The position numbers and the translations under genes were made by a program. From contig NZ_CP017781.1 of assembly GCF_001856665.1 (NCBI RefSeq), positions 372,001 through 436,000 on the forward strand: a stretch of 64,000 bases of DNA, read 5' to 3'. Source of the DNA: Rhodobacter xanthinilyticus (GTDB taxonomy: Bacteria; Pseudomonadota; Alphaproteobacteria; Rhodobacterales; Rhodobacteraceae). Positions 27,225-37,778 of the stretch are shown here, in pieces (within the stretch, counting starts at the first letter, position 1; each line of letters starts with the position of its first letter). The notes beneath the pieces were generated by a model, which was given only the letters and a program-made list of their open reading frames with translations, had not been told where the DNA came from and searched no databases.

Positions 27225-29077
27225 GTGCGTCCGAAAAGTCGTTCGATATCAGAGAGTTTGAGCTCGACATAGGTCGGGCGGCCGTGGTTGCACTGCCCCG
27301 AATGCGGCGTCGCTTCCATCTCGCGCAGGAGCGCGTTCATCTCCTCGACGCGCATCTGCCGCCCCGAGCGGACCGAGCCGTGACAGGCCATCCGGCTCAG
27401 AACCGCCTCGATCTTGGCCTGCAAGAGCTGGCTGTCGCCGAGGTCGGCAAGCTCGTCGAGCACATCGCGCAAGAGCGCGCCCGCGTTGATCTCGCCCAGG
27501 ATCGCCGGGGTCTCGCGCACCGCGAGCGCGCCGCCGCCGAAGGGCTCGATGACAAGGCCAAGCCGCGCCAGAGGCTCGGCGAAGTCGAGAAGCCGCGCGG
27601 CCTCGGCGTCGGAAAGCTCGACGATCTCGGGGATCAGCAGCGCCTGCGCGGGCACGCCGTTTTCCGCCATCTGGCGCTTGAGGCGTTCATAGACGAGGCG
27701 CTCATGGGCGGCATGCTGGTCGACGATGACGATGCCGCGCTCGGTCTGGGCGATGATGTAATTCTCATGGACCTGCGCGCGCGCGGCGCCAAGCGGCGCC
27801 TGGGTCAGCTCGGGCGCGGGGGGCGCGGGCTCGGCCACCCGCGCCGAGGGCGCGATCACCGGCATCTCGAAGCCGCGGGGGGCCTCGTCGAAAGCGGGCG
27901 CCTGCGCGCTATAGCTCGCGATGCGCGCGCCAAGGCTCGGGCGATCCATCTGATAGATCCGCGGCGCCTCGAAGGCGGGCTCGGGCCGCATCGCGCCGAG
28001 CGTCGCGGTGGCCACCGTCGAGGACGCCCGGTGCCCCGCCTCGGCCAGCGCATGACGCAGGGCCGAGACGATCAGCCCGCGCGCCACGCCCGATTCGCGA
28101 AACCGCACCTCGGCCTTCGCGGGGTGGACGTTGACATCGACGCGCTCGGGGTCGCAGGTCAGGAACAAGACCGCCGCGGGATGGCGCTCGCGCGAGAGGA
28201 AATCCATATAGGCCGCGCGGAGCGCCCCGATCAGCATCTTGTCGCGCACCGGGCGGCCGTTGACGAAGAGAAACTGCTCGACCGCGGCGCCGCGCGAATA
28301 GGTCGGCAGCGCGGCGAACCCCTTCAGCCGGATCCCCTCGCGCTCGGCGTCGATGGCGAGCGCGTTTTCCGAAAACGCGCGGCCGAGCACCCGCCCGAGC
28401 CGCCCCGAGAGCGCGCCGAAAAGCTCGCCCTGCTCGGCATCGGCGCGGAAAATCTCGCGGTCCTGCGCGCCCGAGGCATCGATCAGGCGGAAGCTGACAT
28501 AGGGCTCGGCCATCGCGAGGCGCTTGACGACATCCGTGATCGCGCCCATCTCGGCGCGGTCGGTGCGCAGGAATTTCAGCCGCGCGGGCGTGGCGTAGAA
28601 GAGGTCGCGCAGCTCGACCACGGTGCCGCGGTTCAGCGCGGCGGGCCGCACCGGGCCGATCGCGCCGCCCGCGACGGTGATCGTGGCGGCCTCGAACCCC
28701 TCGGCGCGCGAGGTGATGCTCAGCCGCCCGACCGCGCCGAGCGAGGGCAGCGCCTCGCCGCGAAAGCCGAAGGTGTGGATGTTGAGGAGATCCGAGCCGT
28801 CGATCTTAGAGGTGGCGTGGCGGCTCATCGCGAGCGGCAGATCCTCCGCCGTCATCCCGCAGCCGTCATCGGTGATCCGGATCAGCGTCTTGCCGCCATC
28901 GGCCACCGCGATCTCGATCCGCCGCGCGCCCGCGTCGAGCGCGTTCTCGACGAGTTCCTTGACCGCGGAGGCGGGGCGTTCGACCACCTCGCCCGCCGCG
29001 ATACGGTTCGCGGCGGCGTCATCGAGCTGGCGGATGACGGGGCGGTGGGCGCCTATCTGGGGGGCTTGGGTGTTCAT
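27221..29077 (-). CDS. mutL: DNA mismatch repair protein MutL
   Basis: 618 residues. The GHKL ATPase N-terminus has [40 protein letters not shown] and [13 protein letters not shown] low-complexity linker covers about 340-440. The C-terminal dimerisation domain holds the endonuclease motif [12 protein letters not shown] and ends with the zinc-site-like [15 protein letters not shown]. The DQHA-x2-E-x4-E motif indicates latent endonuclease activity, consistent with absence of MutH in this group. The start at 29077 is taken over an ORF extension of twelve codons. Coupled to rmuC. Confidence 0.96.
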   Translation of the reverse strand: MNTQAPQIGAHRPVIRQLDDAAANRIAAGEVVERPASAVKELVENALDAGARRIEIAVADGGKTLIRITDDGCGMTAEDLPLAMSRHATSKIDGSDLLNIHTFGFRGEALPSLGAVGRLSITSRAEGFEAATITVAGGAIGPVRPAALNRGTVVELRDLFYATPARLKFLRTDRAEMGAITDVVKRLAMAEPYVSFRLIDASGAQDREIFRADAEQGELFGALSGRLGRVLGRAFSENALAIDAEREGIRLKGFAALPTYSRGAAVEQFLFVNGRPVRDKMLIGALRAAYMDFLSRERHPAAVLFLTCDPERVDVNVHPAKAEVRFRESGVARGLIVSALRHALAEAGHRASSTVATATLGAMRPEPAFEAPRIYQMDRPSLGARIASYSAQAPAFDEAPRGFEMPVIAPSARVAEPAPPAPELTQAPLGAARAQVHENYIIAQTERGIVIVDQHAAHERLVYERLKRQMAENGVPAQALLIPEIVELSDAEAARLLDFAEPLARLGLVIEPFGGGALAVRETPAILGEINAGALLRDVLDELADLGDSQLLQAKIEAVLSRMACHGSVRSGRQMRVEEMNALLREMEATPHSGQCNHGRPTYVELKLSDIERLFGRT

Positions 29078-29125
29078 CCCACAAGGGGTAGCACGCCCCG
29101 GCGGGAAGCCCAAGAGATTCGCGGC

Positions 29126-30436
29126 TCAGTTCGTGCTCTCGAGCCCGACCGGCTTGCCCACCACCACAAAGCGCAGATCCTCGGCCTTCAAAAGCCGCCC
29201 CGCCACCCGCGCGAGATCGGCTTTCGTCACCGCCTCGACCTTCTCGTTGCGGGTGTTGGCGTAATCGATCGGCATATGGGAAAGCTGCATCCCGGCGAGG
29301 ATCGCGGCGATCTGGCCGTTGCCATCAAAGCGCAGCGGATAGGCGCCGGTCAGATAGGTCTTGGCGTCCTTAAGCTCCTGATCGCTGACCTTGCCGGTGG
29401 CGATGCGCGCCCATTCGGCCTTCGTCACCTCGATCGCCTCGGCGACCTTCTCATTGGCCGAGGCGAAGCTGCCCTGCCAGAGGTTCGAGAGGTCTTTGGT
29501 CGCGAGATAGGTGTAGATGCCGTAGGTCAGCCCGCGTTTCTCGCGCACCTCCTCCATCAGCCGCGAGGAAAACCCGCCCGCGCCGAGGATCTGGTTGAGC
29601 ACATAGGCGGCGAAGAAATCCGGGTCGTCCATGCCGATGCCTTGCTCGGCGAAGACGACGACCGATTGCGGCGTGTCGAAGGGGATCACGGTGGTGCCGC
29701 CCGTGGCGAGGAAAGTCGCGGGCGCGGGCAGGGGGGCGCCGGTCGCGGGCAGCTCGCCCAGGAGATGATCGAGCATCGGGCCGAGCTCTTCGGGGGTGAT
29801 GTCGCCCACCGCCGAGATCACCACCCGGTCGCGCGCCATCACGCGGGCTTTCGCGTCGAACATGTCCTCGCGGGTGAGCGCCTTGACGCTCTCCGGCGTG
29901 CCGTTGAGCGAGCTGCCATAGGGGTGGTCGCCAAAGGCGAGCTTGCGGAAGGCGAGGCCCGCGATCGCGTTCGGGTCTTGCGCATCGGAGGCGATGATCG
30001 CCAGCACTTGCGCGCGCACCCGGTCCACCGCCACCGGATCGAAGCGCGGGTTGATCAGCGCCTCGCGCAGCACATCGGTGGCCTTGTCGCGGTTTTCGCT
30101 CAGCAGCCGGGCCGAGATGTTCAGGCTGTCGTCATCGACATCGAAGCTGAACTGCGCGCCGAGGCTTTCGGTGGCTTCGGCGAAGGCCTGGCTGTCCATC
30201 GGGCCGGCGCCTTCCTCGAGCGTGGCGGTCATCAGGTTGATCGCGCCGCGCTTGCCCTCGGCATCGAGGCTCGCGCCGCCGCGAAAGCGGATCTCGAGCG
30301 CGGTGAAGGGGATGTCATGGGCCTCGACGAGCCAGGCCTTGAGCCCGCCCGGCGAGGTCACCTCCTGGATCTCGAGGGCGCGGGCCGGGGCGGCGAGGGT
30401 GAGCGCAGTGAGCGCGGCGAGGAGGAAGCGGATCAT
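29126..30436 (-). CDS. M16-family peptidase-like subunit, lacking the zinc motif
   Basis: 436 residues with a Sec signal peptide (MIRFLLAALTALTLAAPARA). The fold is M16 (four-domain pitrilysin/MPP): NLMTATLEEGAG sits where the active protein has HxxEH, so zinc ligands are missing. The C-terminal half retains the substrate-binding R/Y block GGFSSRLMEEVREKRGLTYGIY. This is the expected non-catalytic partner in a periplasmic heterodimer. ATGA-coupled to the catalytic M16 gene upstream. Confidence 0.92.
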   Translation of the reverse strand: MIRFLLAALTALTLAAPARALEIQEVTSPGGLKAWLVEAHDIPFTALEIRFRGGASLDAEGKRGAINLMTATLEEGAGPMDSQAFAEATESLGAQFSFDVDDDSLNISARLLSENRDKATDVLREALINPRFDPVAVDRVRAQVLAIIASDAQDPNAIAGLAFRKLAFGDHPYGSSLNGTPESVKALTREDMFDAKARVMARDRVVISAVGDITPEELGPMLDHLLGELPATGAPLPAPATFLATGGTTVIPFDTPQSVVVFAEQGIGMDDPDFFAAYVLNQILGAGGFSSRLMEEVREKRGLTYGIYTYLATKDLSNLWQGSFASANEKVAEAIEVTKAEWARIATGKVSDQELKDAKTYLTGAYPLRFDGNGQIAAILAGMQLSHMPIDYANTRNEKVEAVTKADLARVAGRLLKAEDLRFVVVGKPVGLESTN

Positions 30437-31797
30437 TGCGTGACCTCCGCGGCGGGGGCTTCGGCGGGGGCGGCAGGCGGCGCGGGCCGGGTCAGATAGC
30501 CGGTCACCGAGGCGCGTTTGTCAAAGAGCTTGCGCGCGGCGGTCATCACATCCTCCTCGGTTACCGACATCAGATCCTCGGGCCAGCTTTGCACATCCGC
30601 GATCGTGAACCCCGAGGCCAGCGCCTCGCCATAGCGCTGCGCGAGGCCCTCGGTATTGTCCTCGGCATAGACCTCCGCGGCGCGGATCTGGGTGCGGATC
30701 CGCTCGAACTGCGCGTCGTCGATCCCCTCTTTCAGAAACTCGCCGAGCGCCCGGTCGAGGCCCGCTTCGGCCTCCTCGAGGCTCGTGTCATTGGCCGGCA
30801 TCACCGAAAGCGCAAAGCTCGTTTTGTCGATCGACATGCCGTCATAGAAGGCCGAGGCATAGATCGCCGTGCCCGCTCCGAAGATCAGCTTGCGCGCCAG
30901 CACCGAGGTTTGCGGATTGCCGCCGAGGATCTCGGCGAGAATGGTCAGCGCCGCGGCCTCCTTCTGATCGCCCGGGTTGCGCTCGGGCGCGAGGTAGCTG
31001 CGCGTCAGCAGCGGCTGCGCCACGCGCGCATCCTCGAAGCGCAGCCGCCGCTCGGCGAGCTGCGGGGGCTCCTGCGGGCGGGCGCGCGGCGGGATATCGG
31101 CGGAGGGTTCGAGCGGGCCGTAATATTCGGCCGCGAGCGCCTTGACCTGATCGGGCGTGACATCGCCCGCCACCACCAGAACCGCATTGTTGGGCGCGTA
31201 ATAGCGCTTGTACCAGGCGATCGCGTCGTCGCGGGTCAGCGCCTCCATCTCCTGACGCCAGCCGATGATCGGCGTGCCATAGGGCGAGTTGAGATATTGC
31301 GCGGCGTTGCGCTGCTCGGAGAAAAGCGCGCCCGGGTCGCTGTCGGTGCGCTGGGCGCGCTCCTCGAGGATCACGTCGCGCTCGGTCTTCCAATCATCGG
31401 GCGAGATCTTCAGATGGCGCATCCGATCCGCCTCCATCTTCATCACGAGCCCCAGCCGGTCGGCGGCAATCCGTTGATAATAGGCGGTATAATCGGCGCT
31501 GGTGAAGGCGTTGTCGGAGCCGCCATTGGCCGAGACGGTCTTCGAGAGCTCCCCCGAGGCCATCTGATCGGTGCCCTTGAACATCAGATGTTCGAGGTAA
31601 TGCGCGATGCCCGATTTGCCGCGGACCTCATCGGCGGCGCCGGCCTTGTACCACACCATCTGCACCACCACCGGCGCGCGATGATCCTCGATCACCACCG
31701 CCTCGAGGCCATTGTCGAGCGTGAAATGCGTCACATCGCCGGCGAGCGCCGGAACGGCCATCGCGAGGCAAAGCGCCGGGGCGAGTAGAATGCGCAT
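30433..31797 (-). CDS. M16-family zinc metallopeptidase, catalytic subunit
   Basis: 454 residues, signal peptide MRILLAPALCLAMAVPALAG. The inverted zinc motif is HYLEH (HxxEH) in GIAHYLEHLMFKG, with the distal Glu expected in LEERAQRTDS. Periplasmic heterodimeric M16 peptidases of alphaproteobacteria degrade peptides and possibly misfolded envelope fragments. A proline/alanine-rich tail (PAPPAAPAEAPAAEV) ends the protein. The start at 31797 has GGAGGACCCC; an extension to 31821 would spoil the signal peptide. Lies downstream of lspA and a DUF3035 lipoprotein gene. Confidence 0.94.
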   Translation of the reverse strand: MRILLAPALCLAMAVPALAGDVTHFTLDNGLEAVVIEDHRAPVVVQMVWYKAGAADEVRGKSGIAHYLEHLMFKGTDQMASGELSKTVSANGGSDNAFTSADYTAYYQRIAADRLGLVMKMEADRMRHLKISPDDWKTERDVILEERAQRTDSDPGALFSEQRNAAQYLNSPYGTPIIGWRQEMEALTRDDAIAWYKRYYAPNNAVLVVAGDVTPDQVKALAAEYYGPLEPSADIPPRARPQEPPQLAERRLRFEDARVAQPLLTRSYLAPERNPGDQKEAAALTILAEILGGNPQTSVLARKLIFGAGTAIYASAFYDGMSIDKTSFALSVMPANDTSLEEAEAGLDRALGEFLKEGIDDAQFERIRTQIRAAEVYAEDNTEGLAQRYGEALASGFTIADVQSWPEDLMSVTEEDVMTAARKLFDKRASVTGYLTRPAPPAAPAEAPAAEVTQ

Positions 31798-31867
31798 GGG
31801 GTCCTCCGTCTTCGCGCCCAACTTACGGCGAAACCGCGCCGCCGCAAGTCAGGTGACGGAGTGTTGA

Positions 31868-32428
31868 TCAGGGCGCCTTGGTGACGTTGGCCTGCGCCAC
31901 GCCATCCACCGGCGCGGCCGGCGTGCGCAGCCCGAGCTTGCGCCAGCGTTCGAGCTCGGCGAGCTGGTCGAGCGACATCGGCTCATAGGCGCGGAAATAG
32001 ACGTTCACGTCAAACAGCCGCTCGATCAGCCTCCCGTCGTTGTCGCGCCGATATTGGAGGTCTTCGGCGGCGAGCTGGCTGCGGATCCCGGCCTCGGTGC
32101 CAAACCGCCCCGCCCGCGCCAAAAGCGCGCCATCGGCCGCCGAGACGCCGGTGCCGGGCTCGAGCCGCGCGGGGTTGCCGCCAAGCGCGGCGACGGCATC
32201 GGCCATCGGCTGCGGGTCGGTGATATTGGTGCCGCCCGGAGTCGGCGCCGGCAGCTCGGAGAAGCTCTTGGGCATCTCGAGCGGCTTCGTCGGCAAGATC
32301 CCGAATTCATCGGGCCCCGGCGTCGAGGACCGCAGGTTCATCAGCTTGGGATCCCCCTCGCCGCTACACGCCGACAGCGCCAGAACGGCCAGAACTGCCA
32401 CCCCGAGCTTTGCGAAAGCTGCCTGCAT
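31868..32428 (-). CDS. DUF3035 lipoprotein, BamF-like
   Basis: 186 residues, lipobox LSAC with acylated Cys near residue 21. The mature N-terminus has PDEFGILPTKPLEMP followed by FSELPAPTPGG, the repeated proline-rich pattern of DUF3035, which I recall being linked to the alphaproteobacterial Bam-complex subunit BamF. The C-terminal half is helical (GRLIERLFDVNVYFRAYEPMSLDQL in two segments). If the link holds, it helps assemble outer-membrane proteins. Sits directly after lspA, whose product would process it. Confidence 0.75.
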   Translation of the reverse strand: MQAAFAKLGVAVLAVLALSACSGEGDPKLMNLRSSTPGPDEFGILPTKPLEMPKSFSELPAPTPGGTNITDPQPMADAVAALGGNPARLEPGTGVSAADGALLARAGRFGTEAGIRSQLAAEDLQYRRDNDGRLIERLFDVNVYFRAYEPMSLDQLAELERWRKLGLRTPAAPVDGVAQANVTKAP

Positions 32429-32481
32429 GAGATCCCCCTTGGAACGTTTCCTGCCTGTCTTAGCCGATCCGCGCGCGCGCG

Positions 32482-32958
32482 TCACGCCTCGGTTTTCGGC
32501 TTCTCGGCGGCAAAGAGCATCAATCCGCCGGCGCCGGCGAAAATCGCGATATCGGCGACGTTGAACGAATAGGGGTTGGCCCAGCCCGGCAAGGACATGT
32601 TGAGAAAATCGGCCACCGCGCCATAGGTGAGCCGGTCGATCACATTGCCGAGCGCGCCGCCGATCAAAAGCCCCGCCGAGGCCTGCGCCGCGCGCCCGTG
32701 GCCCGGCCGCGCGATCCAGCGCCAGACCCAGCCCGCAATGACCAGCGCGACGAGAATCAGCCCCCAGCGGGTGAGATCGGTCTCGCCCGAGAAGAGCCCG
32801 AAGTTGACGCCGCGGTTCCAGGCCATGCGGAAGTTCAGCCACGGCGGCAGCACATCGATCGCGCCGCGATTGGCGAGATCGAGCCCCTGCACCACGAGGT
32901 ATTTCGAGATCTGGTCGAGCAGCAGAATGACTGCCGCAACCCGTGCCGTCAGACGCAT
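32482..32958 (-). CDS. lspA: Lipoprotein signal peptidase (signal peptidase II)
   Basis: 158 residues, four membrane helices. Cleaves prolipoprotein signal peptides after lipid transfer. The conserved blocks are [42 protein letters not shown] with the first catalytic Asp, and [13 protein letters not shown] with the second. The start at 32958 puts [19 protein letters not shown] at the N-terminus as usual. Followed by the DUF3035 lipoprotein and M16 peptidase genes, an envelope-directed order. Confidence 0.97.
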   Translation of the reverse strand: MRLTARVAAVILLLDQISKYLVVQGLDLANRGAIDVLPPWLNFRMAWNRGVNFGLFSGETDLTRWGLILVALVIAGWVWRWIARPGHGRAAQASAGLLIGGALGNVIDRLTYGAVADFLNMSLPGWANPYSFNVADIAIFAGAGGLMLFAAEKPKTEA

Positions 32959-32972
32959 GACGCCCCCCGTTG

Positions 32973-33002
32973 GAAAGGGCCCGCGCGGCGCGCGCGCGGG
33001 CC
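32973..33002 (-). terminator. Stem-loop after purH
   Basis: On the minus strand GGCCCGCGCG / CGCGCGGGCC form a perfect 10-bp stem with a 5-nt loop; only a short CTTT follows. It lies between the purH stop and the lspA start, 15 bp before the lspA ATG, so it may reduce rather than abolish read-through. Confidence 0.6.
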
Positions 33003-33008
33003 GTTCGA

Positions 33009-34595
33009 TCAATGGCGGAAGTGCCGCATCCCGGTGAAGACCATCGCCAGCCCGCGCTCGTTGGCGGCGTCGATGACCTCCTGGTCGCGCATCGAGCCAC
33101 CCGGCTGGATGATCGCAGTGGCGCCGGCTTCGGCGGCGGTGATCAGACCGTCGGCGAAGGGGAAGAACGCGTCCGAGGCGACGACCGAGCCTTGCGTCAG
33201 CGGCGCGGCGAGGCCCATCGCCTCGGCCATGTCCTCGGCCTTGCGCGCCGCGATCCGGGTGCTGTCGACGCGGCTCATCTGGCCCGCGCCCACGCCCACG
33301 GTGGCGCCATCCTTGACATAGATGATCGCGTTCGACTTGACGTGTTTGGCGACCTTCCAGGCGAAGAGCAGGTCTTTCAGCTCGGCCTCGGTCGGCTGGC
33401 GCTCGGTCACGACCTTGAGGTCATCGAGGCTGATCGCGCCATTGTCCTTGCCCTGCACGAGGAAGCCGCCAGCGACCTGACGATAGGTGGTGATCGCCGC
33501 GCGCGGATCGGGCAGCGCGCCGGTGGTCAGCAGACGCAGGTTCTTCTTCGCCGCGAAGATCGCCTTGGCCTCGTCAGTGGCCTCCGGCGCGATCACGACC
33601 TCGGTGAAGATCTTGCAGATCTCTTCGGCGGTGGCGGCGTCGAGCGTCTGGTTCAGCGCGATGATGCCGCCAAAGGCCGAGGTGCGGTCGCAGTCGAACG
33701 CGCGGGTATAGGCCTCGATCAGATTGGCCCCGGTGGCCACGCCGCAGGGGTTGGCGTGTTTGATGATCGCGCAGGCGGGTTTGTCGGTGCCGAATTCCGC
33801 CACGAGCTCAAAGGCCGCGTCGGTATCGTTGATGTTGTTGTAGCTCAGCTCCTTGCCCTGGAGCTGTTTGGCGGTGGCCACGCCCGGGCGCATCGAGCCG
33901 TCGAGATAGAAGGCCGCCGATTGATGCGGGTTCTCGCCGTAGCGCAGGCTCTGCGCCAGCGTGCCGGCGAAGGCGCGCCGCCGCGGGGTTTCCTCGCCGA
34001 TCGCCGCCGCCATCCAGCTCGAGACCGCCGCGTCATAGGCCGCGGTGCGGGCATAGGCGATCTGCGCCAGCCGCTGGCGGAAGGCGTAGGAGGTCGCGCC
34101 GTCATGGGCGTCGAGCTCTTTGAGAACCGCGTCATAATCCTCGACATCGACCACGGTCGCGACGAAAGCATGGTTCTTCGAGGCCGCGCGGATCATCGCC
34201 GGGCCGCCGATATCGATATTCTCGATGCAATCGTCATACTCGGCGCCCTTGGCCACCGTCGCCTCGAACGGGTAGAGGTTCACGACCAGCAGGTCGATCT
34301 CGAGGATGTCATGGGCGCGCATCGCGGCCAGATGTTCATCATTGTCGCGCAGCGCCAGAAGCCCGCCATGGACCTTCGGATGCAGCGTCTTCACCCGGCC
34401 GTCCATCATCTCGGGGAAGCCGGTGACCTCGGCCACATCGCGCACGCTCAGCCCCGCCTCGCGCAGCGCCTTCGCCGTGCCGCCCGTCGAGAGCAGCTCA
34501 ACCCCGCGCGCGGAAAGCGAGCGGGCGAAATCGATCAGCCCGGTCTTGTCGGAAACGGAGATCAGGGCGCGTTGCAGGGGGACGGTTCTGGTCAC
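33009..34595 (-). CDS. purH: Bifunctional AICAR transformylase / IMP cyclohydrolase
   Basis: 528 residues, the last two steps of IMP synthesis. The N-terminal IMPCHase (about 1-200) has [49 protein letters not shown] and [17 protein letters not shown]. The C-terminal transformylase has [40 protein letters not shown] and [18 protein letters not shown] carries the catalytic Lys-His. The gene follows the heparinase-like gene by 17 bp. Confidence 0.98.
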   Translation of the reverse strand: MTRTVPLQRALISVSDKTGLIDFARSLSARGVELLSTGGTAKALREAGLSVRDVAEVTGFPEMMDGRVKTLHPKVHGGLLALRDNDEHLAAMRAHDILEIDLLVVNLYPFEATVAKGAEYDDCIENIDIGGPAMIRAASKNHAFVATVVDVEDYDAVLKELDAHDGATSYAFRQRLAQIAYARTAAYDAAVSSWMAAAIGEETPRRRAFAGTLAQSLRYGENPHQSAAFYLDGSMRPGVATAKQLQGKELSYNNINDTDAAFELVAEFGTDKPACAIIKHANPCGVATGANLIEAYTRAFDCDRTSAFGGIIALNQTLDAATAEEICKIFTEVVIAPEATDEAKAIFAAKKNLRLLTTGALPDPRAAITTYRQVAGGFLVQGKDNGAISLDDLKVVTERQPTEAELKDLLFAWKVAKHVKSNAIIYVKDGATVGVGAGQMSRVDSTRIAARKAEDMAEAMGLAAPLTQGSVVASDAFFPFADGLITAAEAGATAIIQPGGSMRDQEVIDAANERGLAMVFTGMRHFRH

Positions 34596-34612
34596 GGCTG
34601 GCAGTCCTTTGG

Positions 34613-36361
34613 TCAGAAGTCGGAGGGTGCGGGTCCGGCGCGGCCGGGCTCGGGAATCGCTGCGGGGGTAGCCTGTGCTTTGGCCAAGGTCCAGCCAATC
34701 TGGCAGGCATAATCCAAAACCCGCGCAGAAAGCACGATTTGCAGCGCGCCGCGCGGGCGCAGCCGGCCGGGTTCGAGATAGACCGAGGGCGAGAGCGCGA
34801 GATCGGCCACCCCGTCATGGCGGAAGATCCAGATCTCGCCGGATTTCAGCGCGACCGAAACCGCGGTGCCGCCCATGTCGAGGGTGGCGTCGGCGTCGGG
34901 GTGCAGGTGGAAGCGGATCTGGAACGGGATCCCGCGCAGCCCCTCGCGCGCGAAGATCACCTCGAAGCGCTTGCGGTCCTCGGGCGTCATCGCGCCGAGC
35001 GTGTCGATCCCGGCGAGGCTGGTGCCATCGGGGGTGAGGGCGAGCTCGCGGGTGTGGGTCATGCCATGGGTGGGGGAATAGCCGTTGTGGCCCGCCAAGA
35101 TATGGTGGGCGGGGTCGCCCTCGGGCCGCACCCAGACCTCGGTCGGCGTTTCATCGAGGAGCGCCGCCCCCGGGTGGCCCTGCCGCGGCTCGGGGCCGAG
35201 GCGCGCGGAGGAGAACCCCTCGATCGCGAGCGTCGAATGGCTCGCCGTGGCGCGGCCCGCGCGCTGCCATTCGCGCCCGAAGATCGCGCCCGAGCCGCAG
35301 TTGACGATCAGCGGCCGGCGCCCCGAGGTCATCTCGAAGGCGAGCGTCGAGGCATGGGCGTTGCCCGAGGCGGGGCCCTGCGGCGGGCGCGCGGCGTCGA
35401 GAATGAGGCTCGTGCGCCCCGCGCTGAGCCGCGCAAAGCCCATCGCGCGGCCCTCGGGGGGCGCTGCGCGCACGCCCGAGGCCGCGAGCGCCTGATCGAG
35501 CCGCCCCTCGGCGCCCCGCCCGCCGCCATGAAACCGCGCAAGCCCCCCGTCGGCATGGCGCAGCGCCCGCAGCGTGGGGGCGATTCGCGCAATCGCCTCG
35601 AGATGGGCGGGCGCCGGCGCGCGCCCCGCGCCGCGCAGCGCATCCGCCGCCCAGGTCAGCAGCGTCAGCACCTCGAGCAGCTCCTCGGGATTGCGCGTCG
35701 GGATCCCGCCCTCGGCATCGACCTGCGCGGCACATTCGCGCGCCAGCGCCTCGGCGGCGGGGGGCGCGAGCCGCTCCATCCCGGTCAGCGAGAGCCCTGC
35801 GTAGATCAGCCCGGTCAGCGCCTCGAACCGCGGCAGGCCCGGGCTCGCCGAGCGCCAGCGTTTCGACAGAAACAGCGTCTGGGCGCCGAGCGCGCGGAAA
35901 AACGCATCGGCCTGCGCGCGCTCGCGCCCGTTGAGCAGCAAGATCGCATGGTTGATCCAGCGGATCAGCCGCCGCCCGGTGAGATCGGGCGTCCAGCCCG
36001 GGCCGCGGCCTGCGCCAAACCGCGCGATCCACTCGAAGACCCAGGCCTGCGCGCGTTCCCGCGCGGCGCGGTCGCCCACCGCGGCCAGATCATCGAGCCA
36101 GATGCAGCCATGCAGCGCCGCCTCGAAGCTCGGGTCCGGCATCGGCAGATCCCAGGCGGACAGCCCCGGCCCCTCGATCAGATAGCCCGCGAGGAGAAAA
36201 TTCCCTGCGATCAGCTGCTTGCCGCGCGCGTAGGAGCCGATGGTGCGGGGCTCGGGCTGGCTGACAAACCCCGTCGCGGGGCGCGCGCGGGCGGCACGCA
36301 GCGCCGCGAGACGGTTCATCGCCCCGCTGCCTGCCGAGTGTCGCGCGCGCTCTTTGGTCAT
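34613..36361 (-). CDS. Heparinase II/III-family protein
   Basis: 582 residues, no signal peptide. N-terminal alpha/alpha-toroid region (about 60-350, rich in tryptophan helices such as [11 protein letters not shown] and [12 protein letters not shown]) and a C-terminal beta-sandwich with [40 protein letters not shown] in two segments. Such alphaproteobacterial genes sit next to purH and rsmB and are presumed polysaccharide lyases, but the substrate is unknown and a cytoplasmic location is odd for that role. A start at 36319 (MNRLAAL) would remove 14 residues and is equally credible. Confidence 0.82.
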   Translation of the reverse strand: MTKERARHSAGSGAMNRLAALRAARARPATGFVSQPEPRTIGSYARGKQLIAGNFLLAGYLIEGPGLSAWDLPMPDPSFEAALHGCIWLDDLAAVGDRAARERAQAWVFEWIARFGAGRGPGWTPDLTGRRLIRWINHAILLLNGRERAQADAFFRALGAQTLFLSKRWRSASPGLPRFEALTGLIYAGLSLTGMERLAPPAAEALARECAAQVDAEGGIPTRNPEELLEVLTLLTWAADALRGAGRAPAPAHLEAIARIAPTLRALRHADGGLARFHGGGRGAEGRLDQALAASGVRAAPPEGRAMGFARLSAGRTSLILDAARPPQGPASGNAHASTLAFEMTSGRRPLIVNCGSGAIFGREWQRAGRATASHSTLAIEGFSSARLGPEPRQGHPGAALLDETPTEVWVRPEGDPAHHILAGHNGYSPTHGMTHTRELALTPDGTSLAGIDTLGAMTPEDRKRFEVIFAREGLRGIPFQIRFHLHPDADATLDMGGTAVSVALKSGEIWIFRHDGVADLALSPSVYLEPGRLRPRGALQIVLSARVLDYACQIGWTLAKAQATPAAIPEPGRAGPAPSDF

Positions 36362-36432
36362 CTCTCGCCCATTCGCGGAAGCCTGAATTCGGCGGCACCA
36401 TAGTGAAGGCGCCGCCCCCTGTCACCGCCCGA

Positions 36433-37704
36433 TTACGCCGCGGGAAGGCTCAGATTGGCGATGTAGAACCCGTCCATCCCGCCGCGCTCGGGCCAGTAAT
36501 CGGGGCGCAGGCGCAGCCCGCCCTCGGGGGTGATCCAGCCCGGCTCGACCCCGGCGATCTCGGGCGGCGTGACGGTCAGGCCCGGGTGGCGCGCGAGCGC
36601 CGCGCGGATCTGCGCCTCGCCCTCCTCGGGCAGGAGCGAGCAGGTGCAATAGGTCAGCCGCCCGCCCGGCGCGAGCCAGCCGAGCGCCCGGTCGAGAAGC
36701 GCCGCCTGCAGCGCGACGAGCTCCTTGATGCCGGCGGCGGTCTTCACGAAGGGCAGGTCCGGGTGGCGCCGGATCGTGCCGGTGGCCGAGCAGGGCGCGT
36801 CGAGCAAGATCGCGTCGAAGGGCGCCTCGGGGGCGAAGCTGAGCGCATCGGCGGCGAGGATCGTGGCGCGCAGCCCGGTGCGGGCGAGGTTTTCCGCGAC
36901 GCGGGCGAGGCGCGGGGCGGAGATATCGAGCGCGGTGACCTCGGCGCCCATCGCGGCGAGTTGCAGCGTCTTGCCGCCGGGCGCGGCGCAAAGATCGAGC
37001 ACCCGCGCGCCCGGCGCCGGCGCGAGCGCGCGCGCAGCGAGCGCCGCGGCGGCATCTTGCACCCACCAGGCGCCCTCGGCAAAGCCCGGCAGCTCGGACA
37101 CCTGCGCGCCGGTGGCAAGCCGCAGCGAGCCGGTGGGCAGGATCTCGGCGCCGAGCGCCTCTGCGGCCTCGGCGGGCGTTTTGGCGCTCAGATCAAGCGG
37201 CGCGCCGGCGAGATGGGCGGCCTCCATCCGCTGCACCGCGGCCTTGCCATAGGCCGACATCAGCCGCCCGCGCAGCCAGCCCGGCAGCTCGGGCGCGGGC
37301 AGGGCGGCCCAGCGCTCGGTCTCGGCGGCGATCTTGCGCAGCACCGCGTTCACCAGCCCCGCGAAGCTCTCGGTGCGCCGCCCGCCCGCGCGGGTCAGCG
37401 TGACGGCCGCGTTCACGACGCCATGGGGCGCCGCGCCTTCGGCGCAGAGCTCGACGGTGGCGAGACGCAGGAGCGCGAGGATATCGGCCGAGGGGCGGCG
37501 GCGCAGATGCGGTTTGAGCATCGCATCGGCCTGCGCGAGATGGCGCAGGGTGGTCGTTGCGAGGCGCTGGGCGCGGGCGCGGTCGGGCGGGGGGAGGGCT
37601 GCGAGCGCGCCCGCGGCGATCTGATCGGCGAGGGTCTCGTGCGCTTCGGTGACGCCGGCGATCAGGCCCAGGGCGGCGGCGCGCGCGCTGTCGGGGGTGG
37701 TCAT
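36433..37704 (-). CDS. rsmB: RsmB-type 16S rRNA m5C methyltransferase
   Basis: 423 residues. An N-terminal NusB-like helical domain (1-140, with LATTTLRHLAQADAML and HGVVNAAVTLTRAG) precedes the SAM methyltransferase domain with VLDLCAAPGGKTLQLAA, ILLDAPCSATGTIRRHPD and LTYCTCSLLPEEG. The two cysteines of the NOP2/Sun mechanism are in DAPCS and YCTCS. It methylates C967 in 16S rRNA. The frame opens at the start of a ten-gene minus-strand run. Confidence 0.92.
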   Translation of the reverse strand: MTTPDSARAAALGLIAGVTEAHETLADQIAAGALAALPPPDRARAQRLATTTLRHLAQADAMLKPHLRRRPSADILALLRLATVELCAEGAAPHGVVNAAVTLTRAGGRRTESFAGLVNAVLRKIAAETERWAALPAPELPGWLRGRLMSAYGKAAVQRMEAAHLAGAPLDLSAKTPAEAAEALGAEILPTGSLRLATGAQVSELPGFAEGAWWVQDAAAALAARALAPAPGARVLDLCAAPGGKTLQLAAMGAEVTALDISAPRLARVAENLARTGLRATILAADALSFAPEAPFDAILLDAPCSATGTIRRHPDLPFVKTAAGIKELVALQAALLDRALGWLAPGGRLTYCTCSLLPEEGEAQIRAALARHPGLTVTPPEIAGVEPGWITPEGGLRLRPDYWPERGGMDGFYIANLSLPAA

Positions 37705-37778
37705 GGCAGGGGCCTTTCGCTTGTTTTGGCTGGGCTCCGGGCCTATATCAGACGCGGGTCCGAGACAAGGAAAGCACG

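Noticed and set aside
29126-30436. M16 gene without HxxEH as a pseudogene
   Set aside because: The frame is intact, has a signal peptide and keeps the R/Y substrate block. Non-catalytic M16 subunits paired with an active one are common.
27284-30499. A 1071-codon open frame on the plus strand across mutL and an M16 peptidase gene
   Set aside because: It is antisense to two well-supported genes. Its composition is dominated by Arg, Asp, Gly and His, as expected from GC-rich DNA read on the wrong strand, and no domain is recognisable.
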